Shown in pieces: positions 25,533 to 33,998 of a DNA stretch of 64,000 nucleotides (position 1 is its first letter; every line of letters begins with the position of its first letter). A program made the translations under genes and the position numbers. Source of the DNA: Sunxiuqinia sp963677175 (lineage in GTDB: Bacteria > Bacteroidota > Bacteroidia > Bacteroidales > Prolixibacteraceae); assembly GCA_963677175.2 (NCBI GenBank), contig CAXXES010000001.1, forward strand, positions 248,001 through 312,000, in the 5' to 3' direction. The notes under the pieces were generated by a model. It was not told the origin of the DNA. It saw only the letters and a program-made list of their open reading frames with translations, and did not search any database.

Positions 25533-27683
25533 CTATTCGTGTGCCGAGATCAAGATCTCCAGGATTTTTTTACCGGCAGCCGATACGCTTGTTCCGGGGC
25601 CAAAGATGGCAACCACACCGGCATCGTACAGGTATTTGTAATCCTGTGCAGGAATCACACCACCGGCAATGACCATGATGTCTTCGCGGCCCAGTTTTTT
25701 CAACTCGGCAATAACAGCAGGTACCAGTGTTTTGTGACCAGCAGCCAGCGAGGAAACACCCATCACATGCACGTCGTTTTCAACGGCTTGCTTGGCGGCT
25801 TCTTCCGGCGTTTGGAACAGCGGTCCCATGTCTACGTCGAAACCAAAGTCGGCATAACCGGTAGCCACTACTTTGGCACCACGGTCGTGACCATCCTGCC
25901 CCATTTTGGCAATCATGATCCGGGGCTGACGGCCTTCCAGCTCGGCAAATTTCTTCGCCAGCTCCAGCGCTTCGGCAAAGGTTTTGTCTTGTTTACTTTC
26001 TGATGAATACACGCCTGATATAGTTCTAATTACAGCTTTATAACGTCCCACGACTTTTTCGCAGGCATCTGAGATTTCACCCAATGAAGCACGCTTCTGA
26101 GCGGCTTTAATAGAGAGGTCGAGCAGGTTCCCTTTGCCGGTTTCGGCGCATTTGGTAATGGCCGCCAAGGCTTGTTGCACCTCTTCTTCATTTCGTCCGG
26201 CGCGCAGCTTTTTCAAGCGTTCAATTTGCGACAAACGAACTGCTGTGTTGTCGATGTCCAGGATATCAATTGGATCTTCTTTCTCCAAACGGTATTTGTT
26301 CACCCCAACAATGGTTTGTGCGCCACTGTCGATACGGCCTTGCGCGCGCGCAGCAGCCTCTTCAATCCGCATTTTCGGTACCCCGGTTTCAACCGCTTTC
26401 GACATGCCACCCAGTTTTTCAACTTCCTCAATCAGCGCCCAGGCTTTGTTGTACAACTCCTGAGTCAGCGATTCGACATAGTACGAACCAGCCCATGGAT
26501 CGGCACCACGGCAAATTTCGGTTTCCTGCTGAATGTACAACTGCGTGTTCCGGGCAATCCGTGCCGAGAAATCGGTTGGCAAAGCAATTGCCTCGTCGAG
26601 CGCGTTGGTGTGCAACGACTGGGTGTGTCCCAGGGTGGCAGCCATCGCTTCAATCGCTGTACGACCTACGTTGTTAAACGGATCTTGCTCCGTCAACGAC
26701 CAACCCGACGTTTGCGAGTGTGTACGCAATGCCATCGATTTGGGGTTTTTCGGGTTAAACTGCTTCACCAGTTTCGCCCAGATCATACGTGCAGCACGCA
26801 TTTTGGCAATTTCCATGAAGTGGTTCATTCCAACGGCCCAGAAGAACGACAGTCGGGGCGCAAAAGCATCCACATCCAAACCAGCTTTGATACCGGTCCG
26901 CAGGTATTCCAAGCCATCGGCCAGGGTGTAAGCCATTTCAATATCGGCTGTTGCTCCGGCTTCCTGCATGTGGTAACCCGAAATGGAGATGGAGTTGAAC
27001 TTCGGCATTTTTTGCGAGGTGAACTCGAAGATGTCAGCAATCGCTTTCATCGAGAATTCCGGCGGGTAAATGTAAGTGTTCCGCACCATGAATTCTTTCA
27101 AAATATCATTCTGAATGGTTCCGGCCAGTTGATCCAGCGTAGCGCCCTGTTCCAAAGCAGTCACAATGTAGAAGGCTAACACTGGAAGCACGGCTCCGTT
27201 CATGGTCATGGACACGGACATTTTATCCAACGGAATCTGGTCGAACAGGATTTTCATATCCAGAATCGAGTCGATGGCTACACCGGCTTTACCTACATCG
27301 CCCACCACACGTGGGTGGTCGGAGTCGTAGCCCCGGTGCGTGGCCAGGTCGAACGCCACGGAAAGCCCTTTTTGCCCCGCAGCCAGGTTGCGGCGGTAAA
27401 ACGCGTTGGACTCTTCGGCTGTCGAGAACCCGGCATACTGACGGATGGTCCACGGACGCATGGCATACATGGCCGAGTACGGCCCACGAAGGAATGGCGG
27501 CAAACCGGCAGCATAATTCAAATGCTCCATGCCTTCCAAATCTTCTTTGGTGTAAACTGGCTTCACCGGAATCTGCTCCGGAGTCACCCAGTTTTTCTCT
27601 ATTTTATTTTGAGCAGCCCACTCGCCGGCCTTTGGCTGAGGAGTAGCTGTCTTGATATTGATGTTTTTAAAATCTGGTTTCAT
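25533..27683 (-). CDS. mcmA: methylmalonyl-CoA mutase, large (alpha) subunit
   Basis: The adenosylcobalamin-dependent catalytic subunit interconverting succinyl-CoA and (R)-methylmalonyl-CoA, used in propionate formation or breakdown in the cytosol. The 716-residue length is normal. The N-terminal TIM-barrel contains YAMRPWTIRQYAGFSTAEES, SISGYHMQEAGATADIE and RTHSQTSGWSLTEQDP. The C-terminal B12-binding domain carries GQDGHDRGAKVV with the axial ligand H599, and later GVSSLAAGHKTLVP and VIAGGVIP. It is downstream of the small-subunit gene on the same strand, but about 460 bp apart because a four-helix-bundle gene lies between them. A strong terminator follows. Confidence 0.97.
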   Translation of the reverse strand: MKPDFKNINIKTATPQPKAGEWAAQNKIEKNWVTPEQIPVKPVYTKEDLEGMEHLNYAAGLPPFLRGPYSAMYAMRPWTIRQYAGFSTAEESNAFYRRNLAAGQKGLSVAFDLATHRGYDSDHPRVVGDVGKAGVAIDSILDMKILFDQIPLDKMSVSMTMNGAVLPVLAFYIVTALEQGATLDQLAGTIQNDILKEFMVRNTYIYPPEFSMKAIADIFEFTSQKMPKFNSISISGYHMQEAGATADIEMAYTLADGLEYLRTGIKAGLDVDAFAPRLSFFWAVGMNHFMEIAKMRAARMIWAKLVKQFNPKNPKSMALRTHSQTSGWSLTEQDPFNNVGRTAIEAMAATLGHTQSLHTNALDEAIALPTDFSARIARNTQLYIQQETEICRGADPWAGSYYVESLTQELYNKAWALIEEVEKLGGMSKAVETGVPKMRIEEAAARAQGRIDSGAQTIVGVNKYRLEKEDPIDILDIDNTAVRLSQIERLKKLRAGRNEEEVQQALAAITKCAETGKGNLLDLSIKAAQKRASLGEISDACEKVVGRYKAVIRTISGVYSSESKQDKTFAEALELAKKFAELEGRQPRIMIAKMGQDGHDRGAKVVATGYADFGFDVDMGPLFQTPEEAAKQAVENDVHVMGVSSLAAGHKTLVPAVIAELKKLGREDIMVIAGGVIPAQDYKYLYDAGVVAIFGPGTSVSAAGKKILEILISAHE

Positions 27684-27697
27684 AATTTAAGATATTA

Positions 27698-28124
27698 GAT
27701 TCTAGATTCTAGAACCAAGACAAGAAACATCTTGATACTACAAGTTCATCTTGAATGAGAAAATCATTTTTTGAATCTCTTGTAATAAATTTTGTATTTC
27801 TTGTAGTTTATTTTCAGACAAATAATCAATATCAGAAGCAAGTATCAATTGAGTTTCCAATTCAAAAGCAGAGCCTAAAGCAATGTCCAGAAATCTGGCA
27901 AACTCTTTATTGGTTGTACGTCCAGATCCTTCAGCAATATTTGAAGGAATTGAATATGCGCTTCTTAAGATTTGAGACACCAATCCGAATTTCTCTTCTA
28001 TAGGAAAATCCCTTGTTAAAAGAAATACTTCTTTTACAAGTAACCGGGACTTTTGCCATATTTTCAAATTCTTAAAATTGTGCATCTCTAAAATCTTGTC
28101 TCTTGATTCTTTGTTCTTGGTTCT
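27698..28124. repeat. imperfect inverted repeats flanking the four-helix-bundle gene
   Basis: AGAACCAAGA at 27711-27720 and its inverse complement TCTTGGTTCT at 28115-28124 bracket the gene. Similarity continues inward (ACAAGAAAC versus AACAAAGAATCAAG), and a doubled GATTCTA motif lies at 27698-27712. The flanks look like the ends of an inserted cassette; no target duplication could be fixed by eye. Confidence 0.5.
27738..28085 (-). CDS. four-helix bundle protein (23S rRNA intervening-sequence family)
   Basis: A 115-residue all-helical protein of the S23/IVS four-helix-bundle family. Diagnostic segments are NLKIWQKSRLLVKEVF at the start, LVSQILRSAYSIPSNIAEGSGR in the middle, and FLDIALGSAFELETQLILA. 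Members occur inside 23S rRNA intervening sequences, in intergenic regions and, as Avd, in diversity-generating retroelements. Here there is no reverse transcriptase or template repeat and no rRNA. The gene sits between the two methylmalonyl-CoA mutase subunit genes in the same orientation, 55 bp after mcmB and 54 bp before mcmA, flanked by imperfect inverted repeats. It is probably cotranscribed with the mutase genes but unrelated in function; insertion as a small mobile cassette is inference. Confidence 0.9.
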   Translation of the reverse strand: MHNFKNLKIWQKSRLLVKEVFLLTRDFPIEEKFGLVSQILRSAYSIPSNIAEGSGRTTNKEFARFLDIALGSAFELETQLILASDIDYLSENKLQEIQNLLQEIQKMIFSFKMNL

Positions 28125-28140
28125 TAAATATAAACTCTTG

Positions 28141-30021
28141 TTATTTAATTCCCAATTTTGCCTGATACGCTTTCAACTCTTCCAACAAGTTGCTTTTGAC
28201 ATGGATGAAGTTTTCAATGCCTTTGGCTTTTAGTTCGTCGGTGCAGGCAGGAGCGCCGGCAACCACGAAGATGGCTTCATCTTTCAACAGATCAAAAGCA
28301 GCAGGGGCAAACGTAGCGTACTCATCATCCGAGCTACAGATCACCACGATGTCGGCACCAGCCTGTTTGGCCGCGGCAACACCATCTTCAACCGAGGCGA
28401 AACCATTGTTATCCCTAACTTCGTAACCGGCAACGGCAAAGAAATTGCAGGCAAACTGCGAACGGGCCTTGCTGAAGTTCAAGTTACCAACGGTAAGCAT
28501 AAACGCCAGCGGACGTTTGTTGGTTTTTGCATATTTATCGGTGGCTACGCGAATGGCTTCAAACGCCTGTGCCCCACGATAAGGCTTGATGGTTTCAATT
28601 TCGGTGTGTTCAGCTGTCAGGTCAGTGGGTTGCAGAGCATCCGCAACCAGTTCGACTTTCTCCAAACGCTCGCTAAAGTTCGGAAATTGGTTAACACCCA
28701 AGAGGTTTTCGCGGCGAGTTGCTACGTTCAGATCGCGTTTGGCAGCCATTGCTTTCACTTCAGCCTGAATAAAACCGGCTTTTGCAGCAGCTAAAAAGCC
28801 ACCTTGATCCTGAATAGCAAGGAACAGCTTCCAGGCCTCATCAGCAATCGAAGCCGTCAGTTCTTCAATATAGTAAGAACCGGCACCAGCATCCACAATT
28901 TTGTCGAAGTGCGATTCTTCCTTCAGCAACAATTGCTGGTTGCGGGCAATCCGGTCGGAGAAGGTCGTTGGATCTTCGTAGATCGCGTTAAACGGAAGCA
29001 CCGTGATGGAATCGGCGCCACCCAAAGCCGCGCTCATCGCTTCGGTTTGCGTACGTAGCATGTTCACATAAGGATCGTAGAAGGTTTTGTTCCAGCTTCC
29101 GGTTTCGGCATGAACCTGCATTTGGCAAGCAGCTTCATCGTTAGGCTCGTAAGCTTTTACTATTTGTGCCCACAACAGGCGTCCGGCGCGCAACTTGGCA
29201 ATTTCCATAAAGTAATTGGAACTTACACTCAGGTTGAATTTGATGTTTTTAGCCACATCGTCAATACCGACACCTGCATCAGTCAATGCTGAAAGGTACT
29301 CGGCTCCTTGCGCCAGAGCGAATGCCAATTCCTGCACTGCGGAAGCTCCGGCGTTGCCGTAGTTCTTGCCATTGATGGCCAGCACGCGGTACTTGGGTAA
29401 GTTTGCAGCTTTGGCAAGCAAGCTTTTGGCTTTTTCAACCGAACCGTCAACGCCGTTTTTCATACGGCCATAAAGCAGGTAGTTGCCAAACGGATCGTAA
29501 GCCACAGAGGCTACAATGCTGTTGAGGTTCCACTTGCCCGCCAATACAAACTCGGCAAAGGCTTCACCAATTTTGCAGGTAAAACATTTGGCCACAAAAT
29601 TGACTTCAACCGATTCCAAACAAATGCCGTTCAGCAAAAGGCCCATATCAGCCGCCGTAATTTCGTTACACTCATTAAAAACAAAGCCAAGCGAAGTCAC
29701 CCCCTTCATCAAAACGTCCAATGCCTTTTTATTGGCTTCTTCCAAATCATTCACGATGATATTCTGACGTACGTACCAATCGTTGTTGTTGGTTTTGGTA
29801 CCACGCACGTAAGGAAACTCACCCGGAAGTGCATCCAGGTAGCCCAGTTTCTCCAGATCTTCCTGCCGGTAGTACGGCTGCACGGAAAAACCTTCGTTTG
29901 TCCTCCAAACCAACTTGCGGTCAAAATCGGCACCTTTCAAATCGGCTACCACCTTTTCTTTCCACGCTTCGGTACTGACAGGAGGAAACTCTTGAAATAG
30001 TTTGATATATTTTTCTGCCAT
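28141..30021 (-). CDS. mcmB: methylmalonyl-CoA mutase, small (beta) subunit
   Basis: The non-catalytic partner of the heterodimeric mutase. From the ATG at 30021 (MAEKYIKLFQEFPPVS) it has 626 residues, normal for the family. Mutase-fold segments include GEFPYVRGTKTNNNDWYVRQ and GAGSYYIEELTASIADEAW. The C-terminal cobalamin-like domain lacks the DxHxxG ligand motif, as expected for this subunit. An in-frame extension to 30090 would add 23 residues and overlaps the TAATTTTG promoter box, so the shorter start is chosen. Transcription continues through the four-helix-bundle gene into mcmA. Confidence 0.95.
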   Translation of the reverse strand: MAEKYIKLFQEFPPVSTEAWKEKVVADLKGADFDRKLVWRTNEGFSVQPYYRQEDLEKLGYLDALPGEFPYVRGTKTNNNDWYVRQNIIVNDLEEANKKALDVLMKGVTSLGFVFNECNEITAADMGLLLNGICLESVEVNFVAKCFTCKIGEAFAEFVLAGKWNLNSIVASVAYDPFGNYLLYGRMKNGVDGSVEKAKSLLAKAANLPKYRVLAINGKNYGNAGASAVQELAFALAQGAEYLSALTDAGVGIDDVAKNIKFNLSVSSNYFMEIAKLRAGRLLWAQIVKAYEPNDEAACQMQVHAETGSWNKTFYDPYVNMLRTQTEAMSAALGGADSITVLPFNAIYEDPTTFSDRIARNQQLLLKEESHFDKIVDAGAGSYYIEELTASIADEAWKLFLAIQDQGGFLAAAKAGFIQAEVKAMAAKRDLNVATRRENLLGVNQFPNFSERLEKVELVADALQPTDLTAEHTEIETIKPYRGAQAFEAIRVATDKYAKTNKRPLAFMLTVGNLNFSKARSQFACNFFAVAGYEVRDNNGFASVEDGVAAAKQAGADIVVICSSDDEYATFAPAAFDLLKDEAIFVVAGAPACTDELKAKGIENFIHVKSNLLEELKAYQAKLGIK

Positions 30022-30048
30022 AATGTAACTGTTAAGAAAATCAGGCTG

Positions 30049-30056
30049 CAAAATTA
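30049..30056 (-). promoter_or_regulatory. -7 box (TAATTTTG) of mcmB
   Basis: The minus-strand octamer fits TAnnTTTG, 27 bases before the mcmB ATG at 30021. It rules against the longer start at 30090. Confidence 0.5.
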
Positions 30057-30175
30057 GTCTTTTTACATAAGGACCGCTCAAAAACGCCAAAGTTTTTAAC
30101 CTTTAGGTAACAAATATCATGTTTTGACTCTCAGATATTTACATCTTAAATTCAAAGACCTTGCAAATTGGCTCC

Positions 30176-30253
30176 TTATTTATAAACACTATAAATAACA
30201 GCTTTTTTGGCAGAGCATTCAAGGGATCCGATCACTTATAAAGATCGAATCCC
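30176..30253 (-). terminator. two hairpins downstream of the TonB receptor gene
   Basis: Arms 30223-30233 and 30243-30253 form an 11-bp stem (one mismatch) seven bases past the receptor stop. A second perfect 9-bp AT-rich stem lies at 30176-30184/30190-30198. Neither has a strong T-run on the minus strand, so termination here is likely but not proven. Confidence 0.4.
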
Positions 30254-30259
30254 TGAACA

Positions 30260-32602
30260 CTAAAATTCAATCTTATAACTCAGATTAGGCACCATAATCC
30301 GGTCAAATTGTTTTTCGGGCAATCCGGTTTTCAGGTTAAATTCGTAGTCGCGGTATTCTTCATGTCCCAGCACATTAAGTAAGTGCAGCGACCAAACACT
30401 GGCGTATTTGGTTCTATTCTTCCGGTACGAAAAACTCAGCGACAGCACCACGACCGGGTTCTCCTGTCTTTCGTATGCTTTGGAGTAATCGTAAGTCAGT
30501 TCGCCCGTTTCCATCGATTCAGCCACCAACAGGGGAGAATAGTGGTCGCCGCCCATAAAGGTCATCCGCCCGTTAATCCCTAAACTATTGGCATTATTTT
30601 TTCCAACCCGCCACTCTTTGCCCGCCAGCAGGTTCAGAATATAGTTCTTATTGTACAGGCTGTTGCGTTCTACGCCATCACCGCCTTTGTATTTCGAATC
30701 GAAAACCGATGCCGTGGCCAGGTAGTAGAATCCATTGGTTAAAAAACGCTCCAGAGTGAAGTCAATGCCTAAGTTGATTCCTGTACCGTCATTCACCAGG
30801 GTTTCATTGAAAAACCAGTCCAGATCCATGTTTTGCAACGAGAAATAGCTGCCGGGTACCACAGGCACATCGAACAAATACTGGAAGTAGGGTTCCACCT
30901 TGAACCGGGTATTTTCATTCAGATTGACATAGTAAGACAACCCAAAATGGTGCGCCTTGGTCATTTTTAGATCTTTATTGGGATGCACAACACCATTTTC
31001 TGTTTCCTGACGGGCAAGGTAGAATCCGATCATTTCAATCCGGCTGTTTAAGCCATAAGCCACCCCAACCGCCTGCTCCGGGTGAAACTGCCACTTCAAC
31101 CCAACTCGCGGTTCAACTGAAACCTCTTCGTTCAGTTCAAAATAATGGGCATGTACACCGGCACTGAATTCGAGATTATTGTTCAATTTTAGTGCTGACT
31201 GGGAAAACAGTTGAGCCGAAAACCCGTTTCCTTTTTCATCGGCATATGAAAACAGCGGATCGCCTGGCCGTTCAGCCTCGCGGTTATCAACATTGTAATA
31301 CCGGTTATTCAACACAAATCCGGTCCGGTTGGAGTGCCGGTTTCCAAACTTATGATTCAAAGTGCTGGTCAAGGTATATTTCCAGGTATTGTTATTCACC
31401 CGTTCTTTTTCCTGTAAAACCTGACCATCGTCCAATTGATCATAAGCTGTTTCAATGCCATTCCCCGATGCAGCCAGAGTTGTGTGCAGGTATGTTTTTT
31501 CACTGAACAACATTTTGTGCGTCAATCCAATTGCCCCGGTCGATAAATTCAGTTCGTAACCCTCTTTATCCTGAAAGGTTTCCCAGTCTGCGGGATCATC
31601 AAAGGGATCACGCTCCTGATGGTCGAGCGCACCAATTCCCCAAAGCGTAAAGTTACCGGCCTTTTTTGTCGGGAAATTCAATTTGAATGAAAAGTCCTGG
31701 TAGCCGATGGTGCCGGCTTCTTCAGGAATCAACCCACCCAGTAAAGCGTAGGTTGAATAACGGTAATTAAACAGGTACGACGCACCGCCTTTTTTGAATG
31801 GGCCTTCCGAAGAAAAGTCCAGACCAACAATGCCTGCCTGGAGAGTGTGCTCAAATTTTTCGTTGTTTCCGGTTCGCATACGAACATCGAAAACACCGGA
31901 AAGCGCATTGCCGTATTCGGCCGGGAAAACGCCGGTGTAAAAGTCGGAATTGGCCAGCATTTGACTCGAAAGCGCAGTGGTTCCACCAGCCCCAAATGCA
32001 ATCACGTCGGCAAAGTGTGTCGGGTTTGAAATTTCTACTCCCTCCATCCGCCAAAGCAGGTTGCGGGGCGAATTTCCCCGAATAACAATGCCATTGTTCC
32101 CGATTTCGGAAGCCACCCCGGCAAAAGATCCGGCCAGCCTTGCCGGGTCATCAAATCCTCCTGCGTAACGGTTGGCTTCTTCTACGCTCAACTGGCGTGC
32201 GCTAATCATGGCCATGGTATTGATCGGCCTCTCCTTTGAAGTTCGGGCGGTAATAGTTACTTCCCCCAGCTCTTCGGTTAACTCGGTGAGCCCGGCATGC
32301 AACACCACCTCTTTTCCTGAACCGACAAGTACTTCGCGAAACAAATAATTCTCGTAGCCAATAAAACTGACCAATAGGTCATACCTTCCCGGCCGCACAT
32401 TCCACAGCCGAAACTGTCCGTTTTCGTTAGTAATAGTTCCCAACTGCAGTTCGGTTCGCAAAATAACCACTGATGCCCCAGGCAACGGAGCCTGGGTGAC
32501 GGCATCAACTACTTTTCCCTTGATTACCTGGCCTGCCGGTTGTGACCACGCCCCTGTTCCGGCGATTAAAAAAAATAATACAACAACAATTTTTTTCATC
32601 AT
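30260..32602 (-). CDS. TonB-dependent receptor with CarboxypepD_reg-like domain
   Basis: A 780-residue outer-membrane active transporter. A signal peptide (1-21, ending near GAWSQ) is followed by an Ig-like carboxypeptidase-regulatory domain (about 26-110; GKVVDAVTQAPLPGASVVIL, FRLWNVRPGRYDLLVSFIGY). The plug is at about 130-235 (NNGIVIRGNSPRNLLWRMEG, EYGNALSGVFDVRMRTG), and a beta-barrel ends in the aromatic C-terminus LSYKIEF. No SusD gene is adjacent, so it is not a standard polysaccharide-utilisation pair; a siderophore, metal or small-molecule cargo is as likely. A LuxR-type regulator is divergent across a 147-bp gap with CAATTG repeats, which suggests local control. Confidence 0.92.
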   Translation of the reverse strand: MMKKIVVVLFFLIAGTGAWSQPAGQVIKGKVVDAVTQAPLPGASVVILRTELQLGTITNENGQFRLWNVRPGRYDLLVSFIGYENYLFREVLVGSGKEVVLHAGLTELTEELGEVTITARTSKERPINTMAMISARQLSVEEANRYAGGFDDPARLAGSFAGVASEIGNNGIVIRGNSPRNLLWRMEGVEISNPTHFADVIAFGAGGTTALSSQMLANSDFYTGVFPAEYGNALSGVFDVRMRTGNNEKFEHTLQAGIVGLDFSSEGPFKKGGASYLFNYRYSTYALLGGLIPEEAGTIGYQDFSFKLNFPTKKAGNFTLWGIGALDHQERDPFDDPADWETFQDKEGYELNLSTGAIGLTHKMLFSEKTYLHTTLAASGNGIETAYDQLDDGQVLQEKERVNNNTWKYTLTSTLNHKFGNRHSNRTGFVLNNRYYNVDNREAERPGDPLFSYADEKGNGFSAQLFSQSALKLNNNLEFSAGVHAHYFELNEEVSVEPRVGLKWQFHPEQAVGVAYGLNSRIEMIGFYLARQETENGVVHPNKDLKMTKAHHFGLSYYVNLNENTRFKVEPYFQYLFDVPVVPGSYFSLQNMDLDWFFNETLVNDGTGINLGIDFTLERFLTNGFYYLATASVFDSKYKGGDGVERNSLYNKNYILNLLAGKEWRVGKNNANSLGINGRMTFMGGDHYSPLLVAESMETGELTYDYSKAYERQENPVVVLSLSFSYRKNRTKYASVWSLHLLNVLGHEEYRDYEFNLKTGLPEKQFDRIMVPNLSYKIEF

Positions 32603-32653
32603 CGTTTAATGGGTTTCTGTAATATAAGTGATAATTATCCTGCAGGTGCTAAT

Positions 32654-32749
32654 CAATTGCCTTTGCTTTTTTGTTACAATTGTCAAATCTATCGGTAGTA
32701 CAAACTTGCAATTGTCCATTTATTCGGGCAATACTGAAAAATCAGTATT
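32654..32749. promoter_or_regulatory. candidate operators: three CAATTG sites and a palindrome at a start codon
   Basis: CAATTG occurs at 32654-32659, 32677-32682 and 32709-32714; the last two extend to CAATTGTC. An 8-bp inverted repeat, AATACTGA (32730-32737) and TCAGTATT (32742-32749), directly abuts the regulator's ATG at 32750. The gap serves both the receptor and the regulator, so binding here could control both. Confidence 0.35.
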
Positions 32750-33508
32750 ATGACAGGCAAACAGGAGGAGCTCCATTGGTATAATCAAAGCTTCGATTTT
32801 GAAAAACTCGATTATTCCGTTCTGGATAAACATGTTGAATTTCTCGAATCGATCAAATCGGTTCACAGTAGCGCTATTTCCATTTTCGACATGGCCCGGT
32901 TACAACATGCGTATCTTTCTTCAACTTTTGAGGATTTGCTGGGCTGGAACCTGAAAGAAGCCGGAAAACCCGGGCATGAATACATCGACAGCCGTTTGCA
33001 CCCGGAAGACCTGGAGCATCTGAACCGGGTTTCTTCGCAATTTCTGGAACTCGTGTTGAAGGTAAAAAAAGAAGATCGCCAGAATATGCAGCACTACAAG
33101 ATGATTATGGACTACCGCACCAAAGGCAAAGACGGCAACTATGTCCGCGTGATCGAACAGCACAAACTCCTCGAGCTGGACGGGGATGACAATATCTGGC
33201 TGGCACTTGGCATCATGGATCTGTCGCCTGACCAGGATATTCGAAGCCTGTGCCGGTACCGGCTGGTAAACGCCAAGACCGGCGATCTGTACCATTTTCC
33301 CAAAGAAACTCCAAATACAAATTTGAGTTTGCGTGAGCAGGAAATTCTGCAGTTGCTCGCCAAAGGACTGATTAGCAAACAGGTTGCCGATCGACTTTTT
33401 ATTTCTGTCAACACGGTTAACACACACCGCCAGCGAATCATCGAAAAGCTGAATGTGAGCAATACCGCTGAGGCAGTCCGCCATGCAGCAACCATCGGAA
33501 TCATTTAA
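32750..33508 (+). CDS. LuxR/NarL-type transcriptional regulator with PAS-like N-terminus
   Basis: A 252-residue cytoplasmic DNA-binding protein. Residues about 40-165 look like a PAS fold (FDMARLQHAYLSSTFEDLLG, IDSRLHPEDLEHLNRVSSQF, RTKGKDGNYVRVIEQHK). The C-terminal about 60 residues are a GerE helix-turn-helix: LSLREQEILQLLAKGL, then SKQVADRLFISVNTVNTHRQ and IIEKLNVSNTAEAVRHA. There is no receiver domain, so a ligand rather than a kinase is the probable input. It is divergent from the TonB receptor and is its likely regulator. The ATG abuts an 8-bp palindrome that may act as an operator or mRNA hairpin. Confidence 0.88.
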   Translation: MTGKQEELHWYNQSFDFEKLDYSVLDKHVEFLESIKSVHSSAISIFDMARLQHAYLSSTFEDLLGWNLKEAGKPGHEYIDSRLHPEDLEHLNRVSSQFLELVLKVKKEDRQNMQHYKMIMDYRTKGKDGNYVRVIEQHKLLELDGDDNIWLALGIMDLSPDQDIRSLCRYRLVNAKTGDLYHFPKETPNTNLSLREQEILQLLAKGLISKQVADRLFISVNTVNTHRQRIIEKLNVSNTAEAVRHAATIGII

Positions 33509-33998
33509 CTTTTGTTGAAAAACGCACAAAAAAGTGCATTTTCTGTTCAAAAGGCTGGAATCCCCCGTAATTACAATACCTTTACGCAAATAAGCGTGTA
33601 GGCAAGGCCACAATGTAGAAATGTTGACCCATAAGAAGGGTAATTTTCCCGATAAAAATCTGAACTGACGAATGCCCGAATGTCATTATACTTAGATTGT
33701 TAGAAAACAAGAACGATCTTATTTGCTTCAGCCAAATTATCTAGCCTGCTTTTTGTGCTTTATCTACAGGTTGTTAATCATTGTTGATGACCGGAAAAAA
33801 TAGGATAAAAAAGGCACACCTGGGGATGTAAGTACTAAGCAATAATTGTTGTCGTATTTCTGTCTTCTAATAAATTAAGAGAGAAGTGATAAGAAAAATA
33901 ATAGATAGGTCCGTGACCTTATTTCTGACAATTGAAAAACAAAAGCCATCCATGCCAAACAACCATTAAATGGTTGAAAACGATAAAAAAAAACTAAA
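33509..33998. other. 490-bp intergenic region
   Basis: No gene supported. Just after the regulator a weak hairpin (GAAAAACGCAC 33517-33527 with GTGCATTTTC 33534-33543) may end transcription. TACCTTTA near 33589 is a one-mismatch -7 candidate. The sequence becomes AT-rich before the SDR gene. Confidence 0.35.

Noticed and set aside
26172..27179. 335-codon plus-strand frame opposite mcmA
   Set aside because: A shadow frame produced by codon bias of the mutase gene; no family resemblance or control signals.
27738..28085. Avd accessory gene of a diversity-generating retroelement
   Set aside because: Same fold family, but there is no reverse transcriptase, template/variable repeat pair or variable protein in the window.
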